Below are positions 55,733 to 64,000 of a stretch of 64,000 bases of DNA, piece by piece. The stretch is from Halomarina halobia (GTDB lineage: Archaea > Halobacteriota > Halobacteria > Halobacteriales > Haloarculaceae). The notes below the pieces were generated by a model, which made no database searches, was not told the DNA's origin, and saw nothing but the letters and a program-made list of their open reading frames with translations. The translations under genes and the position numbers were made by a program. The first letter of the stretch is position 1; every line of letters starts with the position of its first letter. The DNA lies in assembly GCF_029338575.1 (NCBI RefSeq), contig NZ_CP119992.1, forward strand, positions 2,728,001 to 2,792,000, given 5' to 3'.

Positions 55733-56845
55733 TCACTCCCCGACCAGTTCTTCGTACTGCGCGCCCGTCTGCTTCAGCGTCGCTGTCGAGTAGAGCCGCT
55801 CGTGGTCGAAGGGGAGGTAGTCGGCGGCGAGTTCGTCGATCTTCGCGTCCACCGTCTCGGGGTCGCGCCCGTGGATCATCGTGAAGAGGTTGTACGGCCA
55901 GCCGTGCTCGGGCCGGCGCGGGCGGTGGTAGCAGAGCGTGACGTACGGCAGCCCGCCGACGCGCCCGCCGCGGGCGTCGAGTTCGTCGTCGGGCACGTCC
56001 CAGACGACCATGCAGTTCGCGTCGAAGCCGGTGACGACGTGGTTGACGACGCACCCGACCCGCTTGACGCAGCCGGCGTCGAGCAGGCGGCGGACGGCGG
56101 CGACGACCTCGCCCGTGTCGGCGTCGATGGCGTCCGCGACGTCCGCGTAGGGGGTGAGCGAGAGCGGGAACCCCGACTGGATCTCGAGCAGCAGCCGCCG
56201 GTCGAGGTCGGTGAGGTCGGCGGTCGCCTCCTCGGAGATGCGCGTCGCGGTCACCGTCGTCGCCTCCGCCGCTCGCCCGTTCGGGGCGTTTTCCGCCCCG
56301 TCGTGGGGGACTTCCCCGTCCGCCGGGACCTCGCGCGCCGCTCGCGCCTCCCGGGCGAATCGGTCCTCGTTGACGACCGGGAACTCGAGGTCGATGTAGT
56401 AGTCGGTGAGCATCGGGAGGTTCAACACCGCACAGCCGGTCCGCTCCTCGATCTCCGCGAGGATGCGGTCGCGTGTCGCCCGCGACCCGGCGGTGACGAC
56501 GAACCACACGTTCCACTCGTGGTCGCGGCGGTAGTTGTGGTTCACCTGGCGGTAGCCGTTGATCACCCCGGCGATCTCCTCGAAGCGGTCCTCCGGCGCT
56601 CGCACGGCGGCGAGCGTCGAGCTGCCGATGACCGGCGGGTTGAGGACCGCGCCGAACCGACGGAAGACCCCGCGCTCGCGGAGGCGCTCGACGCGGGCGA
56701 GCGCCTCGGTCTCGCTCACGCCGAGCGCCTCGCCGACGGCGCGGAAGGGCCGCGGCTCGACGGGGAAGCCGCTCTGGTAGTCGTCGACGAGCCGCGCGTC
56801 GACGGCGTCGAGGTCGGCGCGCCAGTCGTCCTCCAGTGCGCTCAT
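55733..56845 (-). CDS. Fused siroheme decarboxylase (AhbA/AhbB-like)
   Basis: 370 residues. Two AsnC/Lrp-like halves: residues 1-165 (LVDDYQSGFPVEPRPFRAVGEALG, and GYRQVNHNYRRDHEWNVWFVV) and 210-370 (LLLEIQSGFPLSLTPYADVADAI, GLPYVTLCYHRPRRPEHGWPYNLFTMIHGRD), each with an HTH-like start and the decarboxylase core. AhbA and AhbB together remove two acetate side chains from siroheme in the alternative haem route. Separate genes in most organisms; here one chain. An Ala/Glu-rich linker (about 168-210) joins them. Elsewhere the same fold is a regulator, so binding could be regulatory. Confidence 0.85.
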   Translation of the reverse strand: MSALEDDWRADLDAVDARLVDDYQSGFPVEPRPFRAVGEALGVSETEALARVERLRERGVFRRFGAVLNPPVIGSSTLAAVRAPEDRFEEIAGVINGYRQVNHNYRRDHEWNVWFVVTAGSRATRDRILAEIEERTGCAVLNLPMLTDYYIDLEFPVVNEDRFAREARAAREVPADGEVPHDGAENAPNGRAAEATTVTATRISEEATADLTDLDRRLLLEIQSGFPLSLTPYADVADAIDADTGEVVAAVRRLLDAGCVKRVGCVVNHVVTGFDANCMVVWDVPDDELDARGGRVGGLPYVTLCYHRPRRPEHGWPYNLFTMIHGRDPETVDAKIDELAADYLPFDHERLYSTATLKQTGAQYEELVGE

Positions 56846-56974
56846 TGGTCGGGGTACGGAGGGCGGGACTTACACGCTGTCGGTTTCCGGGAGGGGCGAG
56901 GACGGGACGGCATCACGCGCACACGGCGAGCGGGGGTAGATGGATATGCGTCGGCGACGTACCTCCCGGCGAGC

Positions 56975-57514
56975 ATGTCATCCGCACGTGACGTCCCGGA
57001 CTGGGTCACGCTCGGTCCGAACGAGCAGGTAGTCTGGAGCGGACACCCGAGTCTCTACCCCGCGGCGCTGTCGCTCGTCGCGGGGGCCGTGCTCTTCCTG
57101 CTCGGCCCCGTCTCGTTCGCGCTCCTCCCCGAACCGTGGTCGCTGATCGGGATCGGGCTGCTCCTCGCCGGTATCGCCGTCGCCCTCGTGACGTACTTCC
57201 GTCACCGGAGCACGCGGTACGTCATCACGAGCAACGAGGTGTACGAGAAGCGCGGGCTCCTCTCGCGGCAGGTCACCAGCCTCCGCATGGATCGCGTCCA
57301 GAATACGACCTACGAGCAGTCGTTCCTGCAGCGGCTGCTCTCCTACGGCGACGTCCACATCGACACCGCAGGCTCCGGCGGGACGGAGATCGTCTTCCAC
57401 AACGTCACCGACCCGCAGGAGGTGAGTCAGTTGATCTCGCGACAGCTCGACGCCCAGGCCTCGCGGTCGCAGGCCGTCGGTCGCGGTCGCGGTCGCGGTC
57501 GCGGTCGTCCGTGA
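56975..57514 (+). CDS. PH-domain (YdbS/bPH_2-like) membrane protein
   Basis: 179 residues from the ATG at 56975. WSGHPSLYPAALSLVAGAVLFLLGPVSF and IGIGLLLAGIAVALVTYF are two membrane helices, followed by RSTRYVITSNEVYEKRGLLSRQVTSLRMDRVQNTTYEQSFLQRLLSYGDVHIDTAGSG, the bacterial PH (DUF304) signature. The protein ends in a run of Gly-Arg pairs encoded by repeated GGTCGC hexamers (57479-57508). Likely a membrane-surface adapter; partner unknown. Confidence 0.85.
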   Translation: MSSARDVPDWVTLGPNEQVVWSGHPSLYPAALSLVAGAVLFLLGPVSFALLPEPWSLIGIGLLLAGIAVALVTYFRHRSTRYVITSNEVYEKRGLLSRQVTSLRMDRVQNTTYEQSFLQRLLSYGDVHIDTAGSGGTEIVFHNVTDPQEVSQLISRQLDAQASRSQAVGRGRGRGRGRP

Positions 57515-57631
57515 CGGCGCGGGGACGATCGCGTCGGGCGGTCGGTCGCTCCCCGCGTCCTGCGCACGGACCTGAATCGGCGTCGAGCCGCGAACGGGAC
57601 GTTTTTCCCCGGCGCGGTCCGACCCCCTCGC

Positions 57632-58696
57632 ATGGCGAAAGCGACGCGGTCCTTCGGCGACTGGCCGCTGAAGCGGCTGATGACGGAGGTCGTCGGCAGC
57701 GGGCACAAGTCCGCGGACGACATGACCCGCGACCAGGCCCGGGAGGCGTTTCGGCGCATCCTCGCGCTCGAACCCGACCCGACCACCCTCGGGGCGTTCT
57801 GGCTGGCGAACCGGTGGAAGCGCAACACGCCCGAGGAGCTCGCGGCGTACGTCGACGTGATGGCGGAGGAGTCAGTCGAGTTCGCCGAACCGGACTGCGA
57901 CCCCGTGGACTGCGGCGCGAACTACGACGGCAAGCACACCTCCGCGCTGCTCGGCGTCGGGGCGGGCCTCGTCGCGGCCGCGGCCGGCACGCCGGTCGTC
58001 GTCCACTCCGGCGACCGCGTCCCCACGCAGCGGGCGACGGCGTACCGGCACGTCCTCGACGAGCTCGGCGTCGAGACGGACCGCTCGCCGGCCGAGTCCG
58101 CCGACATGACCGACGAGGTGGGGTTCGGCTTCTACTACCAGCCGAACTTCAACCCCGGCGTCGCCGGGCTGGAGGACCGCCGCGACCAGATGGGCGTGCG
58201 CACGTTCGTCAACACCATAGAGACGCTGGCGAACCCCGCGCGCGCCGACGTCCATCTCGGGAGCTTCTATCACCTGCCCTACGCCAAGCGGATCATCGAC
58301 ACGTTCGAGGCGAGCGAGCGCTACGATCCCTCGCGGGTCGTCATGTTCCAGGGAATGGAGGGCTACGACGACATCCGACCCGGCTCGACCAAGGTCGCCG
58401 TGTGGGACGGCGGGGAGCTGAGCGACTTCGACGTCCGGACCGCGGAGTACGGCATGGACTTCACGGGCGATGACCTCGCCGTGGACGACGTGGCCGCGGA
58501 CTCCGCGCACATCACCGAGGCGGTGCTCGCCGGCGAGCGGACGGACCGCTTCGCGGACGCGATCGCCGTCAACGCCGCCGTGCGGATCTTCGCCCGCCGG
58601 GACGCGGAGACGCTGGAGGAGGGACTGGAGGCGGCGCGCGCGGTCATCGAGGACGGGAGCGCCGAGGCGCGGCTCGAGGATCTGCGCGCGTTCTGA
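57632..58696 (+). CDS. TrpD-like glycosyl/phosphoribosyl transferase paralogue
   Basis: 354 residues. TrpD fold: WPLKRLMTEVVGSGHKSADDMTRDQAREAFRRIL, then the PRPP-loop equivalent VDCGANYDGKHTSALLGVGAGLVAAAAGTP, where the TrpD CGTGG is replaced by CGANYDGK, a known mark of the YbiB/TrpD2 branch. The anthranilate site (KHG) is replaced by VVVHSGDRVP. It is unlikely to make anthranilate phosphoribosyl; substrate unknown, nucleic-acid binding has been proposed for the bacterial relatives. A true trpD is in the trp operon at 7416. Confidence 0.85.
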   Translation: MAKATRSFGDWPLKRLMTEVVGSGHKSADDMTRDQAREAFRRILALEPDPTTLGAFWLANRWKRNTPEELAAYVDVMAEESVEFAEPDCDPVDCGANYDGKHTSALLGVGAGLVAAAAGTPVVVHSGDRVPTQRATAYRHVLDELGVETDRSPAESADMTDEVGFGFYYQPNFNPGVAGLEDRRDQMGVRTFVNTIETLANPARADVHLGSFYHLPYAKRIIDTFEASERYDPSRVVMFQGMEGYDDIRPGSTKVAVWDGGELSDFDVRTAEYGMDFTGDDLAVDDVAADSAHITEAVLAGERTDRFADAIAVNAAVRIFARRDAETLEEGLEAARAVIEDGSAEARLEDLRAF

Positions 58697-58714
58697 GTTT
58701 CGGTCTCGCTCCTC

Positions 58715-59710
<996 letters not shown>

Positions 59711-59850
59711 GGGATCGTCCGTCACTCTCGACCGCACGTATTTGAGCGTGTCTCCTTCGGCCGGAGCCGCCGAGAGGGGGACGCGACGCCCGCCGTCGTC
59801 TCCCGCCCGGCGTCCAGTAGGGTTTTGGGGACGGGGGCACTCTCGGGCGT

Positions 59851-60381
59851 ATGCACGAGAAGGCAGACGACGACAACCCGGAGGCCGTTCTCAAGACGAA
59901 CCGCGGCGACGTCCGACTGGAGCTGTTCGAGGGGCGCGCGCCGCGAACGGTGGAGAACTTCGTCGGCCTCGCCACCGGTTCGCGGGAGTGGGAGGACCCG
60001 GAGACCGGCGAGACGCGGACTGATCCGCTCTACCAGGACGTGTCCTTCCACCGCGTCATCGAGGGCTTCATGATCCAGGGGGGCGACCCGACCGGGACCG
60101 GCCGTGGCGGTCCGGGCTACCAGTTCGACGACGAGTTCCACGACGAACTGACCCACGACGCGCCGGGGAAACTCTCCATGGCCAACGCCGGGCCGAACAC
60201 CAACGGCTCGCAGTTCTTCATCACGCTCGACGCCACGCCGCACCTCGACGGCAAGCACTCGGTGTTCGGGCAGGTCGTCGACGGCATGGACGTCGTCCGC
60301 GAGATCGGTTCGCTCCCGACCGACGGGCAGGACCGCCCGCAGGAGGAGGCCGTCATCGAGTCCGTCCAGATCTTCCGGTAG
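59851..60381 (+). CDS. Cyclophilin-type peptidyl-prolyl isomerase
   Basis: 176 residues. Catalyses cis-trans isomerisation of X-Pro bonds. Motifs: [98 protein letters not shown]. All active-site residues (R, F, Q, F, H) are present. Cytosolic. Divergent from the BASS gene, 140 bp apart. Confidence 0.96.
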   Translation: MHEKADDDNPEAVLKTNRGDVRLELFEGRAPRTVENFVGLATGSREWEDPETGETRTDPLYQDVSFHRVIEGFMIQGGDPTGTGRGGPGYQFDDEFHDELTHDAPGKLSMANAGPNTNGSQFFITLDATPHLDGKHSVFGQVVDGMDVVREIGSLPTDGQDRPQEEAVIESVQIFR

Positions 60382-60537
60382 GTAACGATCCGCTCGGAGC
60401 GCATCCGGAACCCCCACACCGATACCTCCGACACGTCCGACGCTCCCCGTACCTCCGGCGAGGGCTATTGAGAAGACTTATGTTCTATAGATCTAGCTTC
60501 TCGGTTAGGAGGCGCGTTTCGTCGCGTCCCGCTCACC

Positions 60538-60756
60538 ATGTCCCGGAACGACTTCGCCGACGGTGATGCGCCGAGCATCGTCGAGGAGTTGCGCGCCCGT
60601 CGCGGCGAGCGCACGATGCTCCACCGCGTCGAGCGCCGCGCCGACGCCCCCGACGAGTGCACGCTCTACCCGGCCGACGCGACGGCCGAGGAGATCACCA
60701 CCGCGTGGATGACCGCGAGCGAGGGGTCGTTCGTCCCGCTGGCGGACGCGCGCTGA
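60538..60756 (+). CDS. DUF7511-like small protein
   Basis: 72 residues. Core: ECTLYPADATAEEITTAWMTASEGSFVPLADAR, a haloarchaeal DUF7511 pattern, after a variable Arg-rich part (LRARRGERTMLHRVERR). Acidic, soluble. Role unknown. Upstream (60470-60510) a TATA-like tract with an imperfect hairpin may be its promoter. Confidence 0.75.
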   Translation: MSRNDFADGDAPSIVEELRARRGERTMLHRVERRADAPDECTLYPADATAEEITTAWMTASEGSFVPLADAR

Positions 60757-60830
60757 GCCGCCCGCTCTGACAACCGTGGTCGCGCGCGGACACCGACAAC
60801 CCCAATGTCCGGCGCGCGCAACGTCGGGCA

Positions 60831-61169
60831 ATGGCCGAGGACGGACCCGTCGACCCGAGCGAGATCGGGGAGCGAGACGCCCCGCCCGTCGAGGAGAAGC
60901 CCTACAAGATCGTCTTCGAGGCGAACAAGTGCATCGCCGCGGGGCGGTGCGCCGAGGTCTCTGCCAACTGGGAGATGGACCTGCTGAGCGGCATCGCCAG
61001 GCCCCTGACCTACTTCTTCGGCGAGGACGAACTGGAACACAACGTCCGCGCGGCCGAGGTCTGCCCGGCGAAGAAGGACCGCGGCGTCATCCACGTCGTC
61101 GACCGCCGGACGAACGAGGAGATCGCGCCGGACCCGGACGGCGACGGGACGCTCAGCGTCGACTGGTGA
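60831..61169 (+). CDS. Single-cluster ferredoxin ([3Fe-4S] or [4Fe-4S])
   Basis: 112 residues. Cys spacing CIAAGRC (x5) and a later VCPAKK, which is the C-x5-C ... C-P pattern of [3Fe-4S] ferredoxins such as those paired with cytochrome P450s; a [4Fe-4S] cluster would need another ligand. The N-terminal 25 residues are disordered, as is the tail. Electron carrier in the cytosol; partner unknown. In the same orientation as the DUF7511 gene, 74 bp downstream. Confidence 0.85.
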   Translation: MAEDGPVDPSEIGERDAPPVEEKPYKIVFEANKCIAAGRCAEVSANWEMDLLSGIARPLTYFFGEDELEHNVRAAEVCPAKKDRGVIHVVDRRTNEEIAPDPDGDGTLSVDW

Positions 61170-61225
61170 GCGTCCGGCGGCGTTTGGGTGGCCTTTTAGG
61201 CGCTCCGGCGTCTCTGTCGATTCGC

Positions 61226-61310
61226 GCGGGAGTGGCTGAGTCTGGCCAAAGGCGGCGGACTTAAGATCCGTTCCCGTAGGGGTTCGGGGGTTCAAATCCT
61301 CCCTCCCGCA
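61226..61310 (+). tRNA. tRNA-Leu (anticodon TAA)
   Basis: Acceptor GCGGGAG with CTCCCGC, discriminator A at 61310. Anticodon loop CTTAAGA (TAA). A long variable arm (CCCGTAGGGGTTCGG region) identifies the class II Leu tRNA; the T arm is GGGGG-TTCAAAT-CCTCC. No intron. Confidence 0.95.
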
Positions 61311-61465
61311 TCCGCGTCGCGAGTACGGTCACGAGCGGCGCGGATAGATCGAGGTGGATTTGAACCCTGCCGGTCGCAGCGCCCGAGCGGGGTGAGGGCG
61401 ACCGTCCGGTTTCGGTTCAAATCCTCCCTCCCGCATCCGCGTCGCGAGTACGGTCACGAGCGGCG
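61289..61465. repeat. 52-bp direct repeat of the tRNA-Leu 3' end
   Basis: 61289-61340 and 61414-61465 are identical over 52 bp: the last 22 bp of tRNA-Leu plus 30 bp of its flank. An inverted partial copy (GGATTTGAACC at 61356-61366) lies between. This is the arrangement of attL/attR after excision of, or a deletion within, an element at a tRNA gene. No integrase gene remains. Confidence 0.75.
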
Positions 61466-61794
61466 GAACTGAAAGGGGCCGTCGTCTCGGCGACGGCCGC
61501 CGACGTAAGCAGCGCGGGACGCAGTCCGAGGACCGCGGCGAGTCGCCCGAGTCGAGACGGCGGGGGCTGTCGAGGCAGCCTCGCTGTCGCTGCCGACGCT
61601 CTATACCGTATCCGAACGAGTATTCGACGCCAGCGGCTCGTCCCCTCCTCTCCCACCCACCGCGGTGGTTCGACCAGTCACCGCGAGAGGGCTTTCGCGG
61701 GAATCGCAGACCGGACTACCTCTCCGGCATCATCGAACACGAGCGGTCACGCCGACGCGCTGGCCTTTTCCCGTCGCTTCGCCTAGCCGGAGTG
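61466..61794. other. Intergenic region, no gene seen
   Basis: 329 bp of GC-rich DNA next to the tRNA-Leu scar. No reading frame with haloarchaeal coding bias and no repeats beyond the scar. Likely left by the same loss event. Confidence 0.4.
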
Positions 61795-62355
61795 ATGACC
61801 GACGAGCTACCGGAGCGGGCGCGGGGGGCGTTCGACGCCCACGACGCCTACGCCGCGGCGGACGGGGAGTACGTGATCGAGACGATCGCCTTCGACGGGC
61901 GCGTCACCGTCGAGGACCTCGGCCCGGAGGAGTCAGACAGGTCCGCCGGGACGGACGACCGGGCGCTTCGCTACGTGCTCACCGTGCGCGCGCCGACCCT
62001 CGACGCCGCCGTCGAGGAGGCCGTCGGGCCGAACCTTCGGCGGGGGTGGTTCGAGACGTACGAGATCCGACTCGAGGACGCCCCCGGTGCGGTCCGGGCG
62101 GACGTCGAACTGGAGGAGCTGACCGTCGAGGCGGTCGAGGGGGAGGCCGTGGCGACGTTCGTCTTCGAGTTCGAGGACGCCGAGCGTGCGCCCGACGTGG
62201 CGAAGGCGCTCGCCGAGTACGCCGAGGGGACCTACGTCGAGGGGATCGTCCCGGGGTACACCTACCGCCCGCCCGTCTCGGAGTTACTCGCGCGCGCCCA
62301 GCAGTCCGGCGGGGGCGGGGACGGCGGCGACGCCGGCGGTCCGATGCCGCTCTGA
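61795..62355 (+). CDS. Haloarchaeal DUF5813-like protein
   Basis: 186 residues from the ATG at 61795 (a GTG at 61792 precedes it). MTDELPERARGAFDAHDAYAAADGEYVIETIAFDGRVTV and LRYVLTVRAPTLDAAVEEAVGPNLRRGWFETYEIRLEDAPGAVRADV are regular alpha/beta blocks; the C-terminus (GGGGDGGDAGGPMPL) is a Gly-rich tail. I associate it with DUF5813. Function unknown. Convergent with trkA. Confidence 0.8.
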   Translation: MTDELPERARGAFDAHDAYAAADGEYVIETIAFDGRVTVEDLGPEESDRSAGTDDRALRYVLTVRAPTLDAAVEEAVGPNLRRGWFETYEIRLEDAPGAVRADVELEELTVEAVEGEAVATFVFEFEDAERAPDVAKALAEYAEGTYVEGIVPGYTYRPPVSELLARAQQSGGGGDGGDAGGPMPL

Positions 62356-62381
62356 TCCCGGCTCCCCCGTCCCGTCCGACC

Positions 62382-63056
62382 TCAGGCGGTCGCGGTCGGC
62401 GCGTCGCCGACGATGAGGTGGCGCACGTCGGACAGCGAGTCGAACTCGGCGATGACGATGACCCGATCGCCGAGCTCGAGCGAGTCGTCGGCGTCGGGGA
62501 GGCCCACCGACTCCCCCTTCTTGCCGAATCCGAGGAGGCGCGCGTTCGCGGGGAGTTCGAGTTCCGAGAGGGAGTACCCGCGCATCGGCGCGTCCTCGCT
62601 GACGGTGAGTTCGAGGAGCTGGACGTTCTGGGCCACGTCGGCGATGGCGCGGACGCTCCCGCCCATGAGGGCGTTCTTCGCCGCGATGGCCCCGAGGCGT
62701 TCGGGGTAGATCACCTCGTCCACGTCCGAGGCGTACTTCCCGAGGACGTACTCGCGGTAGTCGCTGTCCACGCGCAGCACGGTCCGACAGCCGTGGGCCG
62801 ACGCGATCATGCAGGCGATGAGGTTCACCGTCACGTCCCCCGAGAGCGCGCCGAGGGCGTCCACGTCCTCCAGTCCGACAGCCAGCAGGTCGTTCTCGTT
62901 CGAGCCGTCGCCCTCGACGACGTCGAACCCCTCGGATCGGACGCGGTCGATGGTCGCCGGGTTCACCTCGATGACCGTCACGTCGTGACCCTCCTCCTCT
63001 AACACGCGGGCGGTCCGGCGACCGACCCGCCCAGCACCTACGATAACAAACCGCAT
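62382..63056 (-). CDS. trkA: TrkA-family K+ channel/transport regulator
   Basis: 224 residues. Rossmann N-domain MRFVIVGAGRVGRRTARVLEEEGHDVTVIEVNPATIDRV (GxGxxG), DGSNENDLLAVGLEDVDALGALSGD and CRTVLRVDSDYR (NAD(H) or ATP binding). An RCK C-domain follows from about residue 135 (VQLLELTVSEDAPMRGYSLSELELPANARLLGFGKKG). Controls potassium uptake in the salt-in strategy of haloarchaea. The membrane partner is not in the window. Confidence 0.95.
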   Translation of the reverse strand: MRFVIVGAGRVGRRTARVLEEEGHDVTVIEVNPATIDRVRSEGFDVVEGDGSNENDLLAVGLEDVDALGALSGDVTVNLIACMIASAHGCRTVLRVDSDYREYVLGKYASDVDEVIYPERLGAIAAKNALMGGSVRAIADVAQNVQLLELTVSEDAPMRGYSLSELELPANARLLGFGKKGESVGLPDADDSLELGDRVIVIAEFDSLSDVRHLIVGDAPTATA

Positions 63057-63154
63057 GGTCCCGTGTATGAGAACACGCTACAATAACCTTACCCCTCCCG
63101 GTGGTTCCTGCCGACCGGCGACAGGTTCAGGGGTCGCGTGGGAGTACCGGGGGT

Positions 63155-63451
63155 ATGGTCGCAGATCCGGGCGATGGCGAGGACGCGGTCCGAGTGTGGC
63201 TGGTCGAGCGGACCTACTCCGACGACGAGCAGAACCTCATCATCCTCACCTACGCGACGCCCGACGGGTCGCGCGAGTTCCGCAAGGAGCGCGCGCTGAC
63301 GAGTTTCACCGGCGATCACCGCGAGACGCGCGCCGCCCTCGACGTGGCGCTCGACGACACCGCGACGGTCGCCGACCCGGAGACGCGCGAGCGCTACGCC
63401 GCGGAGGTGCGGCGGATGGCGGATCGACACGCGCCGACCGACGCCGTTTGA
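63155..63451 (+). CDS. Uncharacterised 98-residue haloarchaeal protein
   Basis: Start ATG at 63155 (MVADPGDGEDAVRVWLVERTYSDDEQN). A soluble protein with DDEQNLIILTYATPDGSREFRKERALTSFTGDHRETRAALDVA and LDDTATVADPETRERYAAEVRRMADRHAP. Good coding bias, no motif. Divergent from trkA (98 bp between starts), so the two may share a regulatory region. Confidence 0.7.
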   Translation: MVADPGDGEDAVRVWLVERTYSDDEQNLIILTYATPDGSREFRKERALTSFTGDHRETRAALDVALDDTATVADPETRERYAAEVRRMADRHAPTDAV

Positions 63452-63508
63452 CCCACGCCGCCCGAGACGCATCGTGGAGGATAAGCCGACGGGGGATCAG
63501 AGGAGGCT

Positions 63509-64000
63509 ATGGACCAGCAGGCGGCCGTCGAGGCGTTAGAGCGCCTCGGCCTCTCTACGTACGAGGCGAAGGTGTTCATCGCGCTCGTCTCGCTCGGCGT
63601 CGGGTCGGCGAGCGACGTCGCCCGCGTCGTGGACGTTCCGCGCTCGCAGGTGTACGGCGCGGCCGACCGCCTCGAACGTCGCGGGCTCGTCGCGAGCCGT
63701 CAGTCCTCGCCGATCCAGTACCGCGCAGTCGATCTGGAGGAGGCGCGCACACAGCTGCGCGGTCGGTTCGAGCGCGACCTCGACACGGCGTTCGACCACC
63801 TCGAGCGCGTCCGCGAGGAGGTCGAACCGACCGAGGAGCGCGACGGCGTCTGGACGGTCGAGGGGTTCGACACCGTCTCGACGCGCATCGAACGGCTCGT
63901 CGCGGAGGCGCGGTCGAGCGTGCTCCTCGCGACCGGCGACCCCTCGCTCGCCGACGAGCGACTCGTCGCGGCGCTCGCCGAGGCGGCCGACCGGGGCGTC
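63509..64000 (+). CDS. TrmB-family transcriptional regulator (partial, cut by window end)
   Basis: 164 residues visible and open at the window end. The N-terminal winged HTH is ALERLGLSTYEAKVFIALVSLGVGSASDVARVVDVPRSQVYGAADRLERRGLVASRQ; a coiled coil follows (ARTQLRGRFERDLDTAFDHLERVREEVE), then the start of a PLD-like effector domain (ARSSVLLATGDPSLADERLVAAL). Same architecture as the TrmB at 31780. Ligand and targets unknown. Confidence 0.92.
   Translation, partial: MDQQAAVEALERLGLSTYEAKVFIALVSLGVGSASDVARVVDVPRSQVYGAADRLERRGLVASRQSSPIQYRAVDLEEARTQLRGRFERDLDTAFDHLERVREEVEPTEERDGVWTVEGFDTVSTRIERLVAEARSSVLLATGDPSLADERLVAALAEAADRGV

Noticed and set aside
57479..57508. GGTCGC hexamer run as an independent repeat element
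   Set aside because: It encodes the Gly-Arg tail of the PH-domain protein in frame; simple sequence slippage explains it.

Overview
The window is haloarchaeal chromosome. Evidence: high GC with AT-rich islands only at promoters, very acidic proteins, twin-arginine (Tat) signals, an elongator tRNA-Met with an archaeal anticodon-loop intron, the archaeal GTP cyclohydrolase MptA, archease and RtcB, TrmB-type and bacterio-opsin-activator-type regulators, a HalOD1 protein and many short haloarchaea-only families. I cannot name a genus.

Layout. 1-7.2 kb: a decayed Na+/Ca2+ exchanger remnant, a two-HTH regulator, a small copper-looking unit (SHOCT membrane protein plus a Tat lipoprotein with a CuA-like motif), an acetyltransferase, a YdjM-like membrane hydrolase, a four-CBS/HPF-like fusion, a lycopene-cyclase-domain protein and a tRNA-Val with scar-like copies of its 3' end. 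7.4-11.2 kb: the tryptophan operon trpD-trpF-trpE-trpG. 11.8-17.5 kb: a class II (B12-dependent) ribonucleotide reductase interrupted by two inteins, the first carrying two inserted HTH units. 17.6-22.7 kb: membrane-anchored sulfite-oxidase-like molybdoenzyme, TVP38-like membrane protein, zinc microprotein, tRNA-Met with a 61-nt intron, PadR regulator. 23.4-26.4 kb: a CHAT-protease cassette (short hydrophobic peptide, 704-aa CHAT protein, 237-aa partner), the best candidate here for an undescribed system. 26.5-35 kb: metabolism (aldo/keto reductase, NAD kinase, MptA), TrmB regulator, YyaL-like thioredoxin protein, FxsA, tRNA-Ile. 35.3-37.7 kb: a repeat-rich accessory patch with a DUF2080/TnpB transposon whose right end abuts a truncated methyltransferase. 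37.7-44 kb: secreted PhoX-like phosphatase with cohesin-like and dockerin-like modules, regulators, MmgE/PrpD protein. 44.3-48.3 kb: phosphosulfolactate synthase, PfkB kinase, archease and RtcB RNA ligase. 48.4-64 kb: MsrB, thioesterase, XPD/Rad3-like helicase, cyclase, transporters, fused AhbA/AhbB-like siroheme decarboxylase, TrpD paralogue, cyclophilin, ferredoxin, tRNA-Leu with a 52-bp duplicated 3' end, TrkA, and a TrmB gene cut by the window edge.

How the parts connect. Archease and RtcB form the tRNA-exon ligation module that the intron-containing tRNA-Met needs. The trp genes are translationally coupled and cover anthranilate synthesis and the next two steps. DUF2080 and TnpB form a transposon with no TnpA in the window, so mobility would need help in trans. 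A second, degenerate copy of the same transposon right end lies just past rtcB. At least six broken genes or fragments (Na+/Ca2+ exchanger, a truncated protein at the tRNA-Val scar, a frameshifted 70-aa protein, a methyltransferase, an alpha/beta hydrolase, a DUF123 protein) show ongoing small-scale decay between otherwise intact operons.
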